This document shows positions 50,160 to 63,219 of a stretch of 64,000 nt of DNA, piece by piece. This DNA comes from Istiophorus platypterus. Lineage: Eukaryota; Chordata; Actinopteri; Istiophoriformes; Istiophoridae. A program made the translations under genes and the position numbers. The notes under the pieces were generated by a model. It had not been told where the DNA came from and did no database searches. It saw only the letters and a program-made list of their open reading frames with translations. How positions within the stretch are numbered: position 1 is the stretch's first letter; each line of letters opens with the position of its first letter. The stretch is taken from contig CM029121.1 in assembly GCA_016859345.1 (NCBI GenBank), forward strand, positions 7,660,411 to 7,724,410, in the 5' to 3' direction.

Positions 50160-50480
50160 CTCTACTGAAATCTGCATACTCCCTTTATTGGATCACCACT
50201 CATTTCGGGAGAACCAATCAAAAGGGTCCAGTGAATGATTAATTTATCCTAATTGGTGGATGACGAGGAGTATTTGGAACTGGCGGCCCAGCGGGATGGC
50301 CCCGCCACCTCTACTCCCCAGCGAATGCCACCCCTGTTTGATCTGCACTAATCTAATTAACACTTTAACAGGAACACCTGGGCTCTTCACTGACAGATCT
50401 GTGGCTGTTGTTGTACGCACACACTGTACACGCACATGGGCGTGCATGCTTCCCAGATGGGCCTTTGATAACTCTGATGG
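50160..50480. promoter_or_regulatory. candidate intronic regulatory element, GC-rich core
   Basis: Holds gagaaccaatca, atgattaatttatcctaatt, a GC-rich core at 50282-50306 with ggcggcccagcggg and ggccccgcc, and ctaatctaattaacac. The mix of CCAAT-type, homeodomain and GC-box-like motifs stands out in an AT-rich intron. A poorly conserved alternative exon cannot be excluded, but no splice-bounded frame looked convincing. Confidence 0.25.
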
Positions 50481-53273
50481 TGGCAGGCACAGGATGATGA
50501 CTGCACTCGAACACTCTCGCAGATACACATGACATGACATTCGTGCACTTCTGCACACACACACATGCACAAAATATATGTTCCGCATTTAGCGTGGTGG
50601 TATGTGTTAACAGGGGACTTTTTCAGTCTCCAATATATATCTAACTGCTCGCTAAATGACGCAATTATACTGTGGACTGATGGTGCACCTGATTAGATTA
50701 GCCTCAGCTTGCGTTTTCTGCTCTAACTCACTTCAGCCTTAAACCCAACCTTGACCCCAATTAGCCCTACACTCATCAGAGAGAGCTTAGGGACATCGGT
50801 GCTGCAGTAGCTTATCATCCTGGCCTAACTGGCCTGATGAGGTGGTATAAATATGGTCATCGCTGCAATTCAAGCCTCTATATTCAATATGTACACTCTA
50901 AGAGTGGAAAAAAGGAAAGGAGCAAAAACAGCAGGGGTGATGAAAGAGAGAGAGAGGACAGATGTGCATTTTTACTGCCTTTTGTTTCATGCATCACAGT
51001 CAGACCCAACAATAATAAGCTATGTTTAATCACCCATACATGTTTTACTATACTCAGTAAAATTATATCTATTCTTGCCCCATTTCAGATCAGCACAGGT
51101 TACAACTGGGTTTGTGGTTGGTTGGTGGTTGATCTGAATGGACCTCAGCTAACTGGCTACATCCCTGTCAATGCTGTCGGACTTAAGTGAATCAGCAGTA
51201 TCTTTATTGGTCAAGTATTTGTATACATATAAGAAATATCCCTTTGTTTTTTTTTCTTGTTTCTCTCAATGTACCTACACACAAGAGGCCTCTTATTGAA
51301 GATGGGAATTTATTTTTATGTCACTGATGTTAAAACAACTCCAACTAATTCCCCATGTCATCTTAAAAGATAAAAACATCAGAGAGAACTGAAAATGACA
51401 TTATGTGGTTTCATAATAAGTTAATGAAATTCTGAGTAATTGTTTGGTTAAGCTATGCTGTGTATGGAACCACTGTTGTAGACTTGCGTCTCTCTGGATG
51501 GAGACAGTCAAAGACTAACCTATGGCAGTTTTGTATTGGGCCAAATCGTATGCATCTCCTGCATGCGGGGGTACAGTATAAGAAATACACACCGCAGCAT
51601 CTTGTTCAGGTGCTGTACATCTCCTTCTGTATGAGCAACTGATGCAACAAAAAGTGAGCTCTGAAAAAGTATTTGTATAGACACTCAGACAGACTTAAGA
51701 AGTTCAGGCTCAGGCGTTCGAGTAAATGTTCATGTGTGGTGTCCCTGAAGTAACTTTTTTTTAGCGTGAGATTTGGTAATCGACACATCTCACAACAACT
51801 GATTTATGGCCTCTGTTTTGTTTTTGGGTTTTTTTTTAGAGATTTTTGAAAAAACTAAGTCAATCTAGCCAGTGCTGCTGCCCTGATATATATATGGCCT
51901 CACTGATTAGATAGAAGGCAGGAGTAATTCAAAACGGTTGGATGACAAGCAAGTGCGCAGATGTAATTCTCCAGATTGTGTTAGACAACAACTCATCAAA
52001 AGTTGAACAGATGGGCTATAGCACATGATATTTTGACTCCTGTCAAAAAAGAGCAAGATCAAAAAAGTGAAGTAAACACATTAACATTAAAGTTGATGTT
52101 AAATGATTGAAAAATCAGAGCAAAAGTTGAATCTTTGTTTCTGTTGTGACTTTGCTCAGAAAGAGTTAGAATTTTAACCCCTGAACATGCAGTTTCAAAT
52201 CTCAAGTATTTCTCCATAACACTAAAGATTGATTTCTAAATTTGCAACACACATTGTTAAAGTTTTAAAAAAGCATCCTTTGTTATTTTTTATGAAGAGT
52301 TTAACACTCAAAACATCTTGTAATCGGACTCATTGAGACTGTGTTGGTGTCGTTTTCTAACATTTGATGGATATTGGACTCAAGACTTGAGCAAAATCCA
52401 CAACTGTGATGATATTTTCATTCAAGCATTCAGATTTGTGCACAAAAATATGTGACATCAAAGTTTCCCTACTCCTGCCCACTTCAGACCATTCATACAC
52501 TATCCAAGTGAGAAGAGCTCAGACAAACAAAAAACACAAAAAAAATATGTAAGACTGTCCTCTTAAGAAGAGAGATAGCATCAGTGGAGTCAGCAGGAGC
52601 TCCAAAACAACATGTTTCACATTCAAGTGACAAAAGCTATAGGGAGGACTACTCCATTAGGAGACTGCTGATTTAAGATAGCTGATCATTCCATAACCCT
52701 AAACATATGTTTATTATTATAACCAGGGCTATAAAAAGCCCCCCTAACCTAGACAAAGTAAACATTTTAGCCCAAATCATGTTATTTTATTAAACCTTAA
52801 ATAGTGATATAACCAAAACATTTCCAGCTTCGGCAAAAAATAGTGAGTTTACATAACTCATAGTGCTCAAAGCTGAGAAAATAGGGTTTTAGAAGCTTTA
52901 AAGGTCTCTAGTGTAATTGGGGAGATCTTTCCTGCTGAGTGTAATGGTTTGTGGTACATGAGATGCCTTGGTTTTGGGGCGATTTCTTTTAATCATGGTC
53001 TCATCTTGGTCTTGAACACTCATATATTTCTTTCACATCTACTAACTACATACATTAGTAGAATGTTATGATTTCAAAGCTGCCAAGGCCTTCAACAGTA
53101 ATGTGTGCAAAGCTGATCAGGTACATATTAGTAACATTAAGTACACAGGTTTTTCTATTTGTTTGTTTGTTTGTTTTTATGTCGGTATAAGAAAAAATAT
53201 TGCTGTATCCCATGTGTTTCTGGCCATATGGCACTGAATGATCCCTCCTGTGCAGTTTAAATTCCCAAACTCA

Positions 53274-53412
53274 TCCATCCATCCATCCATTCATCAATTT
53301 TCTATACTTATTTAATCCTTGTCAGGGACACAAGGGACTGAAATCATCCCTGCATACGTTTGTCCGAAGCGAAGAAAATACAGACAGCTTGGCAGTCTAT
53401 TGCAGGGCATTT
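53274..53412 (+). repeat. (CATC)n-led LINE-type 3' tail fragment
   Basis: Starts with catccatccatccatcc and continues with ttttctatacttatttaatc, tcagggacacaaggg and cagtctattgcagggca. This resembles a widespread teleost LINE-derived tail repeat. It is strongly diverged. Confidence 0.45.
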
Positions 53413-56400
53413 ACTGTATGTATGTTTTAGGGTACAAATGAAATCAAATTTAACCCTGCCCAGAAATATGTCCTGTATTTAGGAATGATATGCCACTTTT
53501 TCCACAGTTGCTCATTGTCAGGGACTGGTTGGGAGGAGTTGGACACATTCAGTAAGAAAACGTACCATTTCAGTGAACATCTGTCATAATCCCAAGGTCC
53601 ATATCCCTGCATAGCACAGCACCTTCTTTTCAATGGCCTGGGTAGTAGCAGCATGCATGTGTTGTTTCCAAATCTAGAGGAATTTACATTGTGTTATTGG
53701 TGTAACTGAGACAGCATTGGTCATATTCATTGTGGATCCTTTCTTGCACCCTGTTCAATACATTGAGGAATTTGTGCTACTCCTTAGGTAAAAGGAATTC
53801 CAGTAGCATATATCAACAGAATGATAAAAACATAGACAATAGATCTGACAAAACAAATCCTTGCAACTATAGTCAGAAAAGCTAAGGTTGGAAGAATGTG
53901 CAGAACGGAGGGGAAGAGATGAAATCAGAGGATAGCAGAACAGAAAAACGTAAGAAATATAGAGCCCCAGAACCCACTTGACAGTCCTTTGAGCAGCAGC
54001 CATGGGGGAAAATTGCAACTTGTTTCACTTGAATGGATGTTGAATTGCTCTCTGTTTTGTAGAGTTTCTCTCCAGCTGTATCATTTGAACTATTCATTTT
54101 ATTCTCTGTATAGAAGAGCTAGAATCATAGTAGCCTGACACTTGTACTTGTCAAATCCATACTTTCAAACTAAAAGTATTTACCGTGCACATAGATCTTT
54201 TGTTGAAGTAAGGTAGACACACTGTAATCCTGAGAAAATAGCCCATCAAACTAAAGGTACTAGTTCAAAGGACGTAATATTGTTAAAGTCAAACGTTAGC
54301 TTTACATTTCAACATCTTTACAGTTCTCAGCAGACAGCTGTTAGTAAAATGTTTCAATGCAAAGATTCAAATAAATTACAACTTAAAATTCAGCTTGTTT
54401 AATCTGTTTCGCTGGCTTTCAGCACTTTCAGTAAGAATGGTGTTTTTATATCCCTACCACAAACAGGTGAAATTACCCAATGTATTATTTTAAAACTACA
54501 AGCTTAAAGTGCAGTGCATTTTGTGCTTTCAAGTTTCACAACCACAGATGCATAAGGAGGTCCTTTTGGGGGCTTCACTTGCTTGAGAAAACAAAATGAG
54601 TAAACATTGAGGACTTATTTTGTTGAGATATATAGTGACTATTTCCTCCAATGTCATCATAGAACAAGATATTGTAGAACCACATCGTTTTTGTGCTGCC
54701 AAGCCATAGAGTGGTACTAAAAACAGAGAAATGAGCAGCCAGATAGGCATCTCCAAAAACAGGTCTTAACAATAGGTTAAGACAGACTCTCAGTGTCTGC
54801 TGCAGAGGTCTGGTATAACTATGGAGAGATTCCCCTGGCCACAGTGATTTTTTTTTTTCTCGGCTGGATGTTTATTAAAAGAGACGTCTCAGGTAGCAAA
54901 GCTCCTTATTGCAGAGGAGCAAGACTTTGAACCACACAGGCCTAGGTATGCTTGAAACATGCTGCGGGACCCTTAGTCAACTGGACAGGGCAATATGTTT
55001 CCACATCAGCCATCAGTCAAGTACTTTGCTTCTAAGTCAATTTGGTTTCTATCTTTGCCAAACAATACAATCTTATTTTGCACAGTTAGGCTGGCTTTGT
55101 TAGTGTTGCTGTAAATGCCAACATAACAACAACAATCATTTTGTAATTAAAATGATATAATCAGCAACAGACTCCAAACCTGCCTGTTTGTGTCACTTCA
55201 CTGATTAGTGGACAAAGCCTTGGTCAGATAAATGCTAAATGAATATATCTTGAGCTACAAGAGATAAGGCTTTGGAGGATTTGTAGCTGTTAGTTTTGCA
55301 GCACTACTCAACAAAATTTCAAAGGCATTTATGATGATTAACTTGTGTCTTTAAGCCTTGGGCTGGCTTCCTGAAAGAATATTAGAAATTGTACTTCTGT
55401 CAAATCCATGAAATTATGTTTTAGTCATTTGGGATCTTGACCCATTTATATATTTAATCTTCTACACAGTAACAAGTTGATGAAATATATATTATTGCAG
55501 TACTGTACTGTCACTGATAATCATTGGGAAGGAAAAACTTCTTTGTCTGTATTCATCCCTTGCCATGAACATTGGTGGCCGGTGCAATGTAATGTAATGA
55601 TGCCAGTGTAAAGCATCTTAGAGGAATTTAGTAGAAGCAGCTAACCACCTACATGTTTTATGTATTTCAAGTTAGTTGAACCAAGAATTTCTAGCATTTA
55701 TTTTCAGACCACTTTAGAACATATAAACAGGAGTCCACCTGACTCAAAGTCTTTTGACTTAAATGTTGAATTGAATGAATGAAATATTGAGAGTTCATTA
55801 AAACTCATTAAATAAAGTTTCTAAAAAAACAAGGTTAGCATATTAGTAGACCTGCAAGCATGCATGATTTGATGGAACTGATGGAGACTAGCTTTTAATA
55901 CATGCTAAGTCATGGTTGTTTCTTTTAATAGTAATGAAAAAAGTGCCAACCATGATGTAGGCTAGTACTGAATTCAGTCCCCATCCCTGTATGCTTAGGG
56001 TTTATAAAGGTCACTGAGAGCAGCCTTGCATGTTGTCAACTCTTGTACAAAGTGGCTACAACAGCAGCAGACACAGCTGTGACATAACATTTGTGTCAGT
56101 GATTCAACTTAATGTATCTCTTCAAATAGTGACCAGAGTCTTGATTCACCTCAACTGCAGAAGGTACTAGTCCAGTATTTCTAATTCCCTCTGTTTGATA
56201 AGCATCACTGGTCATATTTCAGTAAGAAGCCTTGTTTGAATCCTCTTACATTAGCCCTCTTAATGTTACTGTATTAAACTGTTAACACAAACTCAATACT
56301 TCCTGTAACTGTTGGAAACTAAAAGTTCTGTAGTGTTACAGTGAACAGAAACCCATCATTTCTTAACAGGGCAATTATTTTGAAACATTTGTAGGAATAC

Positions 56401-58599
56401 GATCTGCAACCAAAGACAGATGAGCATAAGGTACAATGAATGAATCAAATATTATAACATTGCTAAAGGTTGCATTCCCAAAAAGGAAATGCAAATTTAG
56501 AATTTAATTTTGCAGATGATAGTCAACTCTAATCCATACAGATTCAAACATGGACCCTCACAGTAGGCTTTGCTATGAATCGTGCCAATTTTTGATCACT
56601 GATTGCAATCAGTAGTTAATTACAGTTAATTTAGATGTAGTTTTGAACAGTAGTCACAGTATGTTTGTCTTCTGAACATACAGCAATATGTGTTTATAAA
56701 AAAGAAAAACATCTGCTATTGTTATATATTTTCACTATCAGTATCCTTGAGAGTCTTAGAACTGAATCTGAACAGTGTATTAAAACATTAATTTGGTATT
56801 TGACAGTTCCCTTCATGTCTTCCACGTAATATTAATGCTTCGACATCTGTTCTGTGCTTTATACACTGCCAGGCTCATTCTTCTGGTCAATTAACTGTCC
56901 TCTCATTTGTATGCAGTGAGATTTAATTGTAAGTGACGGAGGCTGAAGTCACGGTAATAGCATGTAAATTCTACCCATGAGATGTCAAGTAAACCCTTTG
57001 CATTAAACGATGCAGTTATAAAATCTCTATGCCTAACACAAGCATAGTTTCTCCCATGCACAGTATACTCCAACAACACCTCAACACAGAATTTAATAAT
57101 TTATAGACTACATTACTTCATATTGAACTATTGAAGAGCAAAATGCTGCATTATAGTCAGTAGAGATAAAGTGTGAAGGGACATGCCTTAGGCTACTTTC
57201 AAACTCAATGTTTGAATTGAAAATGTAAAAAAAAAAAAACAGATAGAATATTAAAATCCATCGCAAAACAGATTACAATAAGTGAAAAGATGTTAAAAAT
57301 CTTGCATCAATCATATGGAAATATTAGAACCTCTATATATGTGTGTAGATATTGGCGAATAAAATAGTATTCCTTACACAGAGAAAAGGATTTTTAATGT
57401 CAGGTGAGGACAGGGACCTTTGGGCATTTCACACTCGACAACCTTTTAAATCATGCTCTTCCCGTTCTGCTCATGTAAGACTTTAAATTAATTTATATCC
57501 TATCATTAATTTTCCTTGTAATATTTATTTGAGTTCAGTTTAAAGAGTGGAAAAATGAAAAACTGCCCTTGCACTCACTTGGAGTCACTTTTTTTTTTCT
57601 ATTCCAGTAGAAACAAATTAGTTCATTATAATAAAGTTTAGGTCTCACTTTTTAATGTTTCTTACCATATGAATTCTGCTAAATGTTGAATTTGAATCAT
57701 TACAAAGTTCTTCTACATTTTAGACTAACCGGCCCTCTTATGTATTTTGACTCAGCACAGGGCAGCAGCTATCAATATATTTTTAATTGGATTGTACAGA
57801 AGAAAAGAGGGGTAAAAAAAAGAAGATATTAAACAATGTTATCAATATGAAACCTTCCTGCTGAGATTCCCTTAATTCTCTCTTTCCTCTGGATGAATGC
57901 TAACCATGATTAAGAGGCTGATCAAAAACACTAGATCACTAGTGTAGGTTGCAGTGGCCCAGGTAAGGGCCTCACATGTTGGCCAGCCTACTGTAATTAA
58001 CTGTTGTCAAAGTGATTCATTATATGTCTATAGAAGTGGGATGCAGGAGGCTGCCAGCAACCTGGGAGATGAAGTGGAGCTAAAATGTTTGAACAAGAGT
58101 TTGGAATCTAATTACTGGTTAAAAAAAAAAAGAGAGACCACCGCATTAATACCTATCCGTGACCAAATTAAACATGAAAGTCTGCCTGTTACGCTGACTT
58201 TACAGCCTCAACAACAACACACCATACATTCATAAACACACACAGAGATGCCCGCTGTGCACCACAGTGTTGAGCCCCTCTAAATTTAAAGTACTTAAAA
58301 GGATAGCAAGCAGGTGAACCTTACTGTGCTGTTTTACTCCGACTAATCATTGATCTGCATCTTGCTGAGTTTCACTTGCTGTCTTGTGCTACAGACAGCA
58401 TGCCATTACCTAATGAGCTTTCCACTCTGCTTTCCAACAAGGTGCTAGGCTAAACGTTGTGAGCATTTTGAAAAGGGACAGATATATTTAGATGAGGGTG
58501 TGAAATTGCAAAAAGTTTAGCTGTGGGATGTAATATTTATCTCATGTGGATGTTTTTTTTTTTATCCATGTTAGCAGAATGGCTTAAGACATAGAAATG

Positions 58600-58815
58600 T
58601 TGGGGCTGTCGATCAGCCGCTTTGGTCAAAATTTAACAGTGCTAATTAGCAAGTGTTAGTATGTTAACACAGTAAACAAAGTGTCTGAACACTGTAAACA
58701 TTACACCTGCAAAATATCAACATGTTAGAATACCGACATTAGTATTTAGCTCAAAGCACTGCTGGGTCTGAGTGCATCTTCAGAGCCGCTAGTATGATTG
58801 TAGAGTCTCTGTCCT
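58600..58815 (+). repeat. high-copy teleost dispersed repeat
   Basis: Blocks such as gtgctaattagcaagtgtta, attagtatttagctcaaagc and agccgctagtatgattgtag match the tail of a very common fish repeat recognised from memory. I could not name the class. Confidence 0.5.
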
Positions 58816-60009
58816 GTTTGCAGCTGGCCCTGCTCTTGCTTAAGCGATGCTGACGGAGAACAGGTAGGTTGGTGCTTATGCTCCTAAGCTTCATAAATAT
58901 CAGTGGAAGTTCCCAGACATCACAGGCATGCAGATGCAAATGTGAGAGGGCTATGACAATAATGGATTGAAACACAAGATGAAACACTCTCACAACATGC
59001 AGCTTGCTAAAATAAAGTGAACTTTGCATCCTGAAAACCAATTCTTTGGTATGAGTATCTTATTTTTTTTGTTTTGCTTTTAAACATTTACTTTATATGC
59101 CAAAACAAGAGTATACAAAGAATGATAAGCAGAAAGTGGACCTTGATTAAAGAGGGACCAGGCCCATTTTGGAGGCATCAGAACACAGTTTATTTGACGC
59201 ATATTCAGACTATATGTTCAGTGTCGGTGAAAAAGAAAATGTTTGAATTTTAGTAAACTGACCTCTCAACCACAAAAAAAAACAAGAGGGCTAGAAAGAA
59301 GGCAGATGAATGCAGAAAGGTGAGAGGAATAATGTTACGCATGTAGAAATACAGCCAGCAGTGGGTTTTCATATAACACCGGTTGGATTTTTTTTTTCTT
59401 AAGCCTTTTATGTCTGTAATCATTTTCTAAGTATTTGAAAAGAGTCCTGTACAATAGCCAGTGGTTTGGTGCTGAGAGCAAGTACTAGTGAAGGGCCAGA
59501 GGAGAACAAAGAACCCTTTGCCAATTTGATTATAATATCACACCTATTCACAGAGTTAATGCGGTGTCTCAGATGTCAGGCCATGCTCTTTCTCTCTCAT
59601 TCTGTTCTCTTCCTTTCCTCACTCATCCCCTCTCCATTCCTCTGTCTCTCTGACTCTCATTCTCTTCTTTCTTTTTGCTTTGTGCCAGGGATCAGCCCTT
59701 ACTCGAGGGGCTTTGAGGAAATCCATTTAAGGCAGAATGTGATGGTGTGATATGTTATTCTCAGATCAGATGTCTCTGAAACAAGGCCTGTTGTATCATT
59801 CGGTACGCTCGACTTCATTAGCTCTTAGTTCAGTTTCATGTCAGCTCTTACAAACGCAATCGCTCGGCAAAAGCACCTGTTGCTTCCTAGTGTTTTCTTC
59901 CACTTATATTTCATAAAGAAAATCATCCCATACATTGGAAAGAAAGCTGTTCTTCAAGTGGATGCAGTGATTTCTTTCACTCTGACGTTCATCAGCTCCT
60001 CTGATGTAC

Positions 60010-60145
60010 TAAGAGTTCTCCAGAGATCACATTTGGTCCAGACTGAAATATCTCAACAACTATTGGATGGCTTGTCATGAAATTAGTTACAGGCATACAT
60101 GGTTCCCAGAGGGTGAATTCTACCAGACTTATTGAACATGCCGCC
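60010..60145 (+). repeat. high-copy teleost dispersed repeat, other portion
   Basis: Contains gtccagactgaaatatctca, acaactattggatggcttgt and catgaaattagttacaggca followed by a catggttcccagagg block. In fish genomes these blocks commonly occur in the same repeat family as the copy at 58600. They may be two pieces of one old insertion. Confidence 0.5.
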
Positions 60146-63078
60146 ATTCATTTGATTTGTCTACCAAATACTCACAGGAGAAATGGCCAAAAAGGAACTT
60201 TTCTATTCACTATAACAGCATTGCTGCACAAAAAAGTTTAATCAAGAGTTTCCAGACAAATTAACAAGGGGCTGAAAATGAAGAGTCTGACTGAGTGGAG
60301 TATCTCAATCAACTCTATGCCAGTAGAAATTTTCTGACACCTGGAGGGAAAATTCTCTATCCCAGAGCGAATGTGAACATCTTTTCTTGGCCAGGTAATG
60401 CCTGGGAGTTTATAATTGAGTTGAGACTCCGAAAATACTCATTAAGACATTGTCAGTCGCCAGAGGAGGCCACGCTCAATGTGTTTAGACACCACTGAGA
60501 CTGCAAGTATCCCAGAGCCCTGCTTCTCTCCAGCTGGAGGGCAATAGTGTGTGTCTGTGTGCAGGTGTGCGTGTCTCTGTGTTTTAGAGGAAGCATGTGC
60601 ATGCATTCATGTGTGATTGTATGCATGGGTTTAATAAACTCACAGGTCGGTAGAGCACCATCTGCCTGCACAGTGTTTGATTGAGCAGGAGCTGGTTGTG
60701 AGGGACACCCCTGTCACCCACTATGTGTGACAAACTATTGATAGAAACACCTGTTTATTGTCTCACGCCTTCCATAATCTCCTCTAAACTAGCCGCTTGA
60801 ATGGTTGGACTTTACAACAGTAAGGGGCAATAGGCTCTAGCCTGGCGATTTCCTCTGGATATAAAGTCACCAGTAGATAAAAACACACATTTTGATTCTT
60901 TCCTGTTTTTAGTTCCGTTGACATTTAAAGGATTTTTATGATTTGATATTTAAATTTTTTTGTAAATAATGTAAGGAGCGCAACTATTTTATCAGGTGAA
61001 AATTTATTTTATATTTATTTAAAATCCTGCTCTTGATCATTGCACTTTTTCAAAATTAGTGTTGTACATGCAAGATGTTGACGTTGCAAGATGTTGCAAG
61101 ATATCTCCCTTTGCCTCCCCCTAATCAAAATGATTAGGGCACTATCTATGATAATAAACAAAGAACACACATACACAAACACACTGACTACTGCAATTGC
61201 TGCTCAGTTTGACACTAAGCAGAGCAGAGGGTTTGTGCACAGCACAAGGTGATACTGGCTCCCCGATCTTCACCAGCATTATCAACAATGAAAAGGCAGA
61301 GAAAATGATGTAAACACACTGGTGGGTTTAGGATAGTCAGAGAGAGTTTACCAAAACGAAGAGGCTCAATCTTCTAAGCAGTTATAAACTAGTTTTTATC
61401 ACCACCAACTGTTAGCTGGTATATAAATGAAAGCATAAAAATAAAAATGTATCATGCAATTGCACATTACATCTCCAATACTATGTTACTGTTGGTCTTA
61501 CTACTAAAATGTAACTATGTATGTTGTTAAAATTATATGAAATTGAAAAGAATCTTTCACAGGCTTAAAAAAAACACTTTCAAAAGGAGCTTGAACAGTC
61601 ATTCAATGTAACTATGCTGTGACTCTGCCTCAGCTGGAGCAGTAATAGCTCACAAATGGCCTCCCTATAGGCGTTTTAGTTAGTGTGTTAAACAAGGGCC
61701 TAATGAAGAGCCTGCCTTCTCTTTGTGACCTCGAAAAACAAAAACGAAACAAGAAAAAGTAAGGAAGAATGATGGAATTCCTTTAGTTATCTGTAAAATA
61801 AAATGTGATTTTTGGAGGATTGATTTCTTTTTTTTTTTTAATTCAAAATGCTAAATGTTGGTGTGTATTCCACTGTATTAATGCGCATGTAACATCTCAG
61901 TCCTCTACGTTTTGTAACAGGAGTCACTGAGACAAGTCAACATAAACTCAGAGGTGAATCTACAATGCAGGAGAGATCTCTGGCACAAATTCAGTAAAAC
62001 AGATGGATGAAGTTTATTAAGCATGTGACAGTTAACACCCCCAGCAGGGAGAAAAAACACTGCAGCATATAAATAAATTTTGGCCTTACCGGCCCGTACC
62101 TCCTGTTATTTATATGCCAGAATAAAAATTACTATTAGGCATGGATTATGTCAACAAATAATCATTGATGCTATGATAAATGCCATCCTCTCACTGTATA
62201 TGATCCAAAGCACCGTAGAAGATGTGTTTCAAATCCAGCTCTGAGCTCTTGGGAATCTAAAAAAATGGAGTGTAAAACATGTGTTGTATTCTTATAAATC
62301 GTTCCCACACTGCATAGCCTAAGAGACACTAGTTCTTTCTTTTTTTTATTTTTTTTATTTTTTTTTAACCAACCCATCTGTTCTTACATATATGAATTTC
62401 AAAATGTGGATACTTGACCTTTCCCTAGAGATGTGGCGGGTGTTTACTGGAGCTTTTAACACTGGTATGTGAGCGTGAGAGCACATATTTACAGTGTGAT
62501 GACTTTTTTCAGCTATACACGGCCAATTGGATGATGGGCTCAAGCCTATAGCAGACTTCGAATTAAAGCTTTCAAGCTTAGCTAAAGGATCTTAGAGTAA
62601 TGTAGAACATGGCGATAAGAGGTAGCATTTGCTTTGAGTGGATTAATTTAATCACTCACATAGCTAATCGGTTCATCTAATGATGATTTTTCCATGATTC
62701 ACTTATCAAATAGATTACCTAATGTTCACACGACCTTGCAAATATGTGACTTCCTGTCTGAGTGTGTGTATATGTGTGTGATTGTCCCCTGATGCAGAAG
62801 CTATTATGACCTTGATTCTGTCTTTCACTCTATTAAAGTGATTGTACTTACTCTGCCTTTGTGCTCACAACTTTTTTTTTTTTTTCCATTTTCTCCTCGA
62901 TAGCCTTCTATGTAACGTCTTACCTCCTCCATTATTCTCCTTATTTTTTCTCCACAGGCCAGACAACATGATCCTTTCTTCATTTGCTTTTTTCTTTTTT
63001 TCCATGTGTATCTCTGTTGTTTGTTACCATCTTCATCTCACTTTTTTAACTCTACATCATTGTGTGTTTATTTTCCAG
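60146..63078. other. intronic stretch leading to exon B
   Basis: Includes complex repeat-free sequence at 60290-60860, T-rich runs at about 61830 and 62337-62366, and a long pyrimidine-rich lead-in from about 62870 with two acceptor-like sites. Confidence 0.55.
62636..62656. promoter_or_regulatory. near-palindrome of homeodomain cores
   Basis: gagtggattaatttaatcac extending to actc. GATTAA and TTAATC arms face each other, the P-site layout used by paired-class homeodomains. It lies about 420 bp before exon B. Confidence 0.2.
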
Positions 63079-63219
63079 ACGCTGCCAACCACAACATATG
63101 AGTTGGAGATTGTGGCTAAGGACATGGCAGGAAGTGAGGTGGGCCTAAGAGGAACAGCCACAGCTACCATTACTATCACAGACAAGAATGACCATGCCCC
63201 TGAGTTCACACATCCGCTG
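63079..63219 (+). CDS. cdh13: cdh13 (T-cadherin) internal exon, EC2 end and EC2/EC3 linker
   Basis: Internal exon of exactly 47 codons (141 nt), phase 0 at both ends. The acceptor is tttattttccag ending at 63078 and the donor is gtgaga at 63220. A plausible branch point (tttttaac) lies about 30 nt upstream. The translation opens TLPTTTYELEIVAKDMAG, continues EVGLRGTATATITITDKNDHA and ends PEFTHPL. DKNDHAP is the calcium-binding linker that closes one cadherin repeat and starts the next. The junction LLDRE + TL from the previous exon matches the continuous human T-cadherin sequence as I remember it, and the 47-residue length fits that alignment without gaps. The lead-in is unusually T-rich and contains a second acceptor-like site ending at 62957. 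Confidence 0.93.

Noticed and set aside
50836..50855. TATA-like ggtataaatatgg as a promoter
   Set aside because: AT-rich introns produce such strings often. No downstream exon or other core element supports a call on its own.
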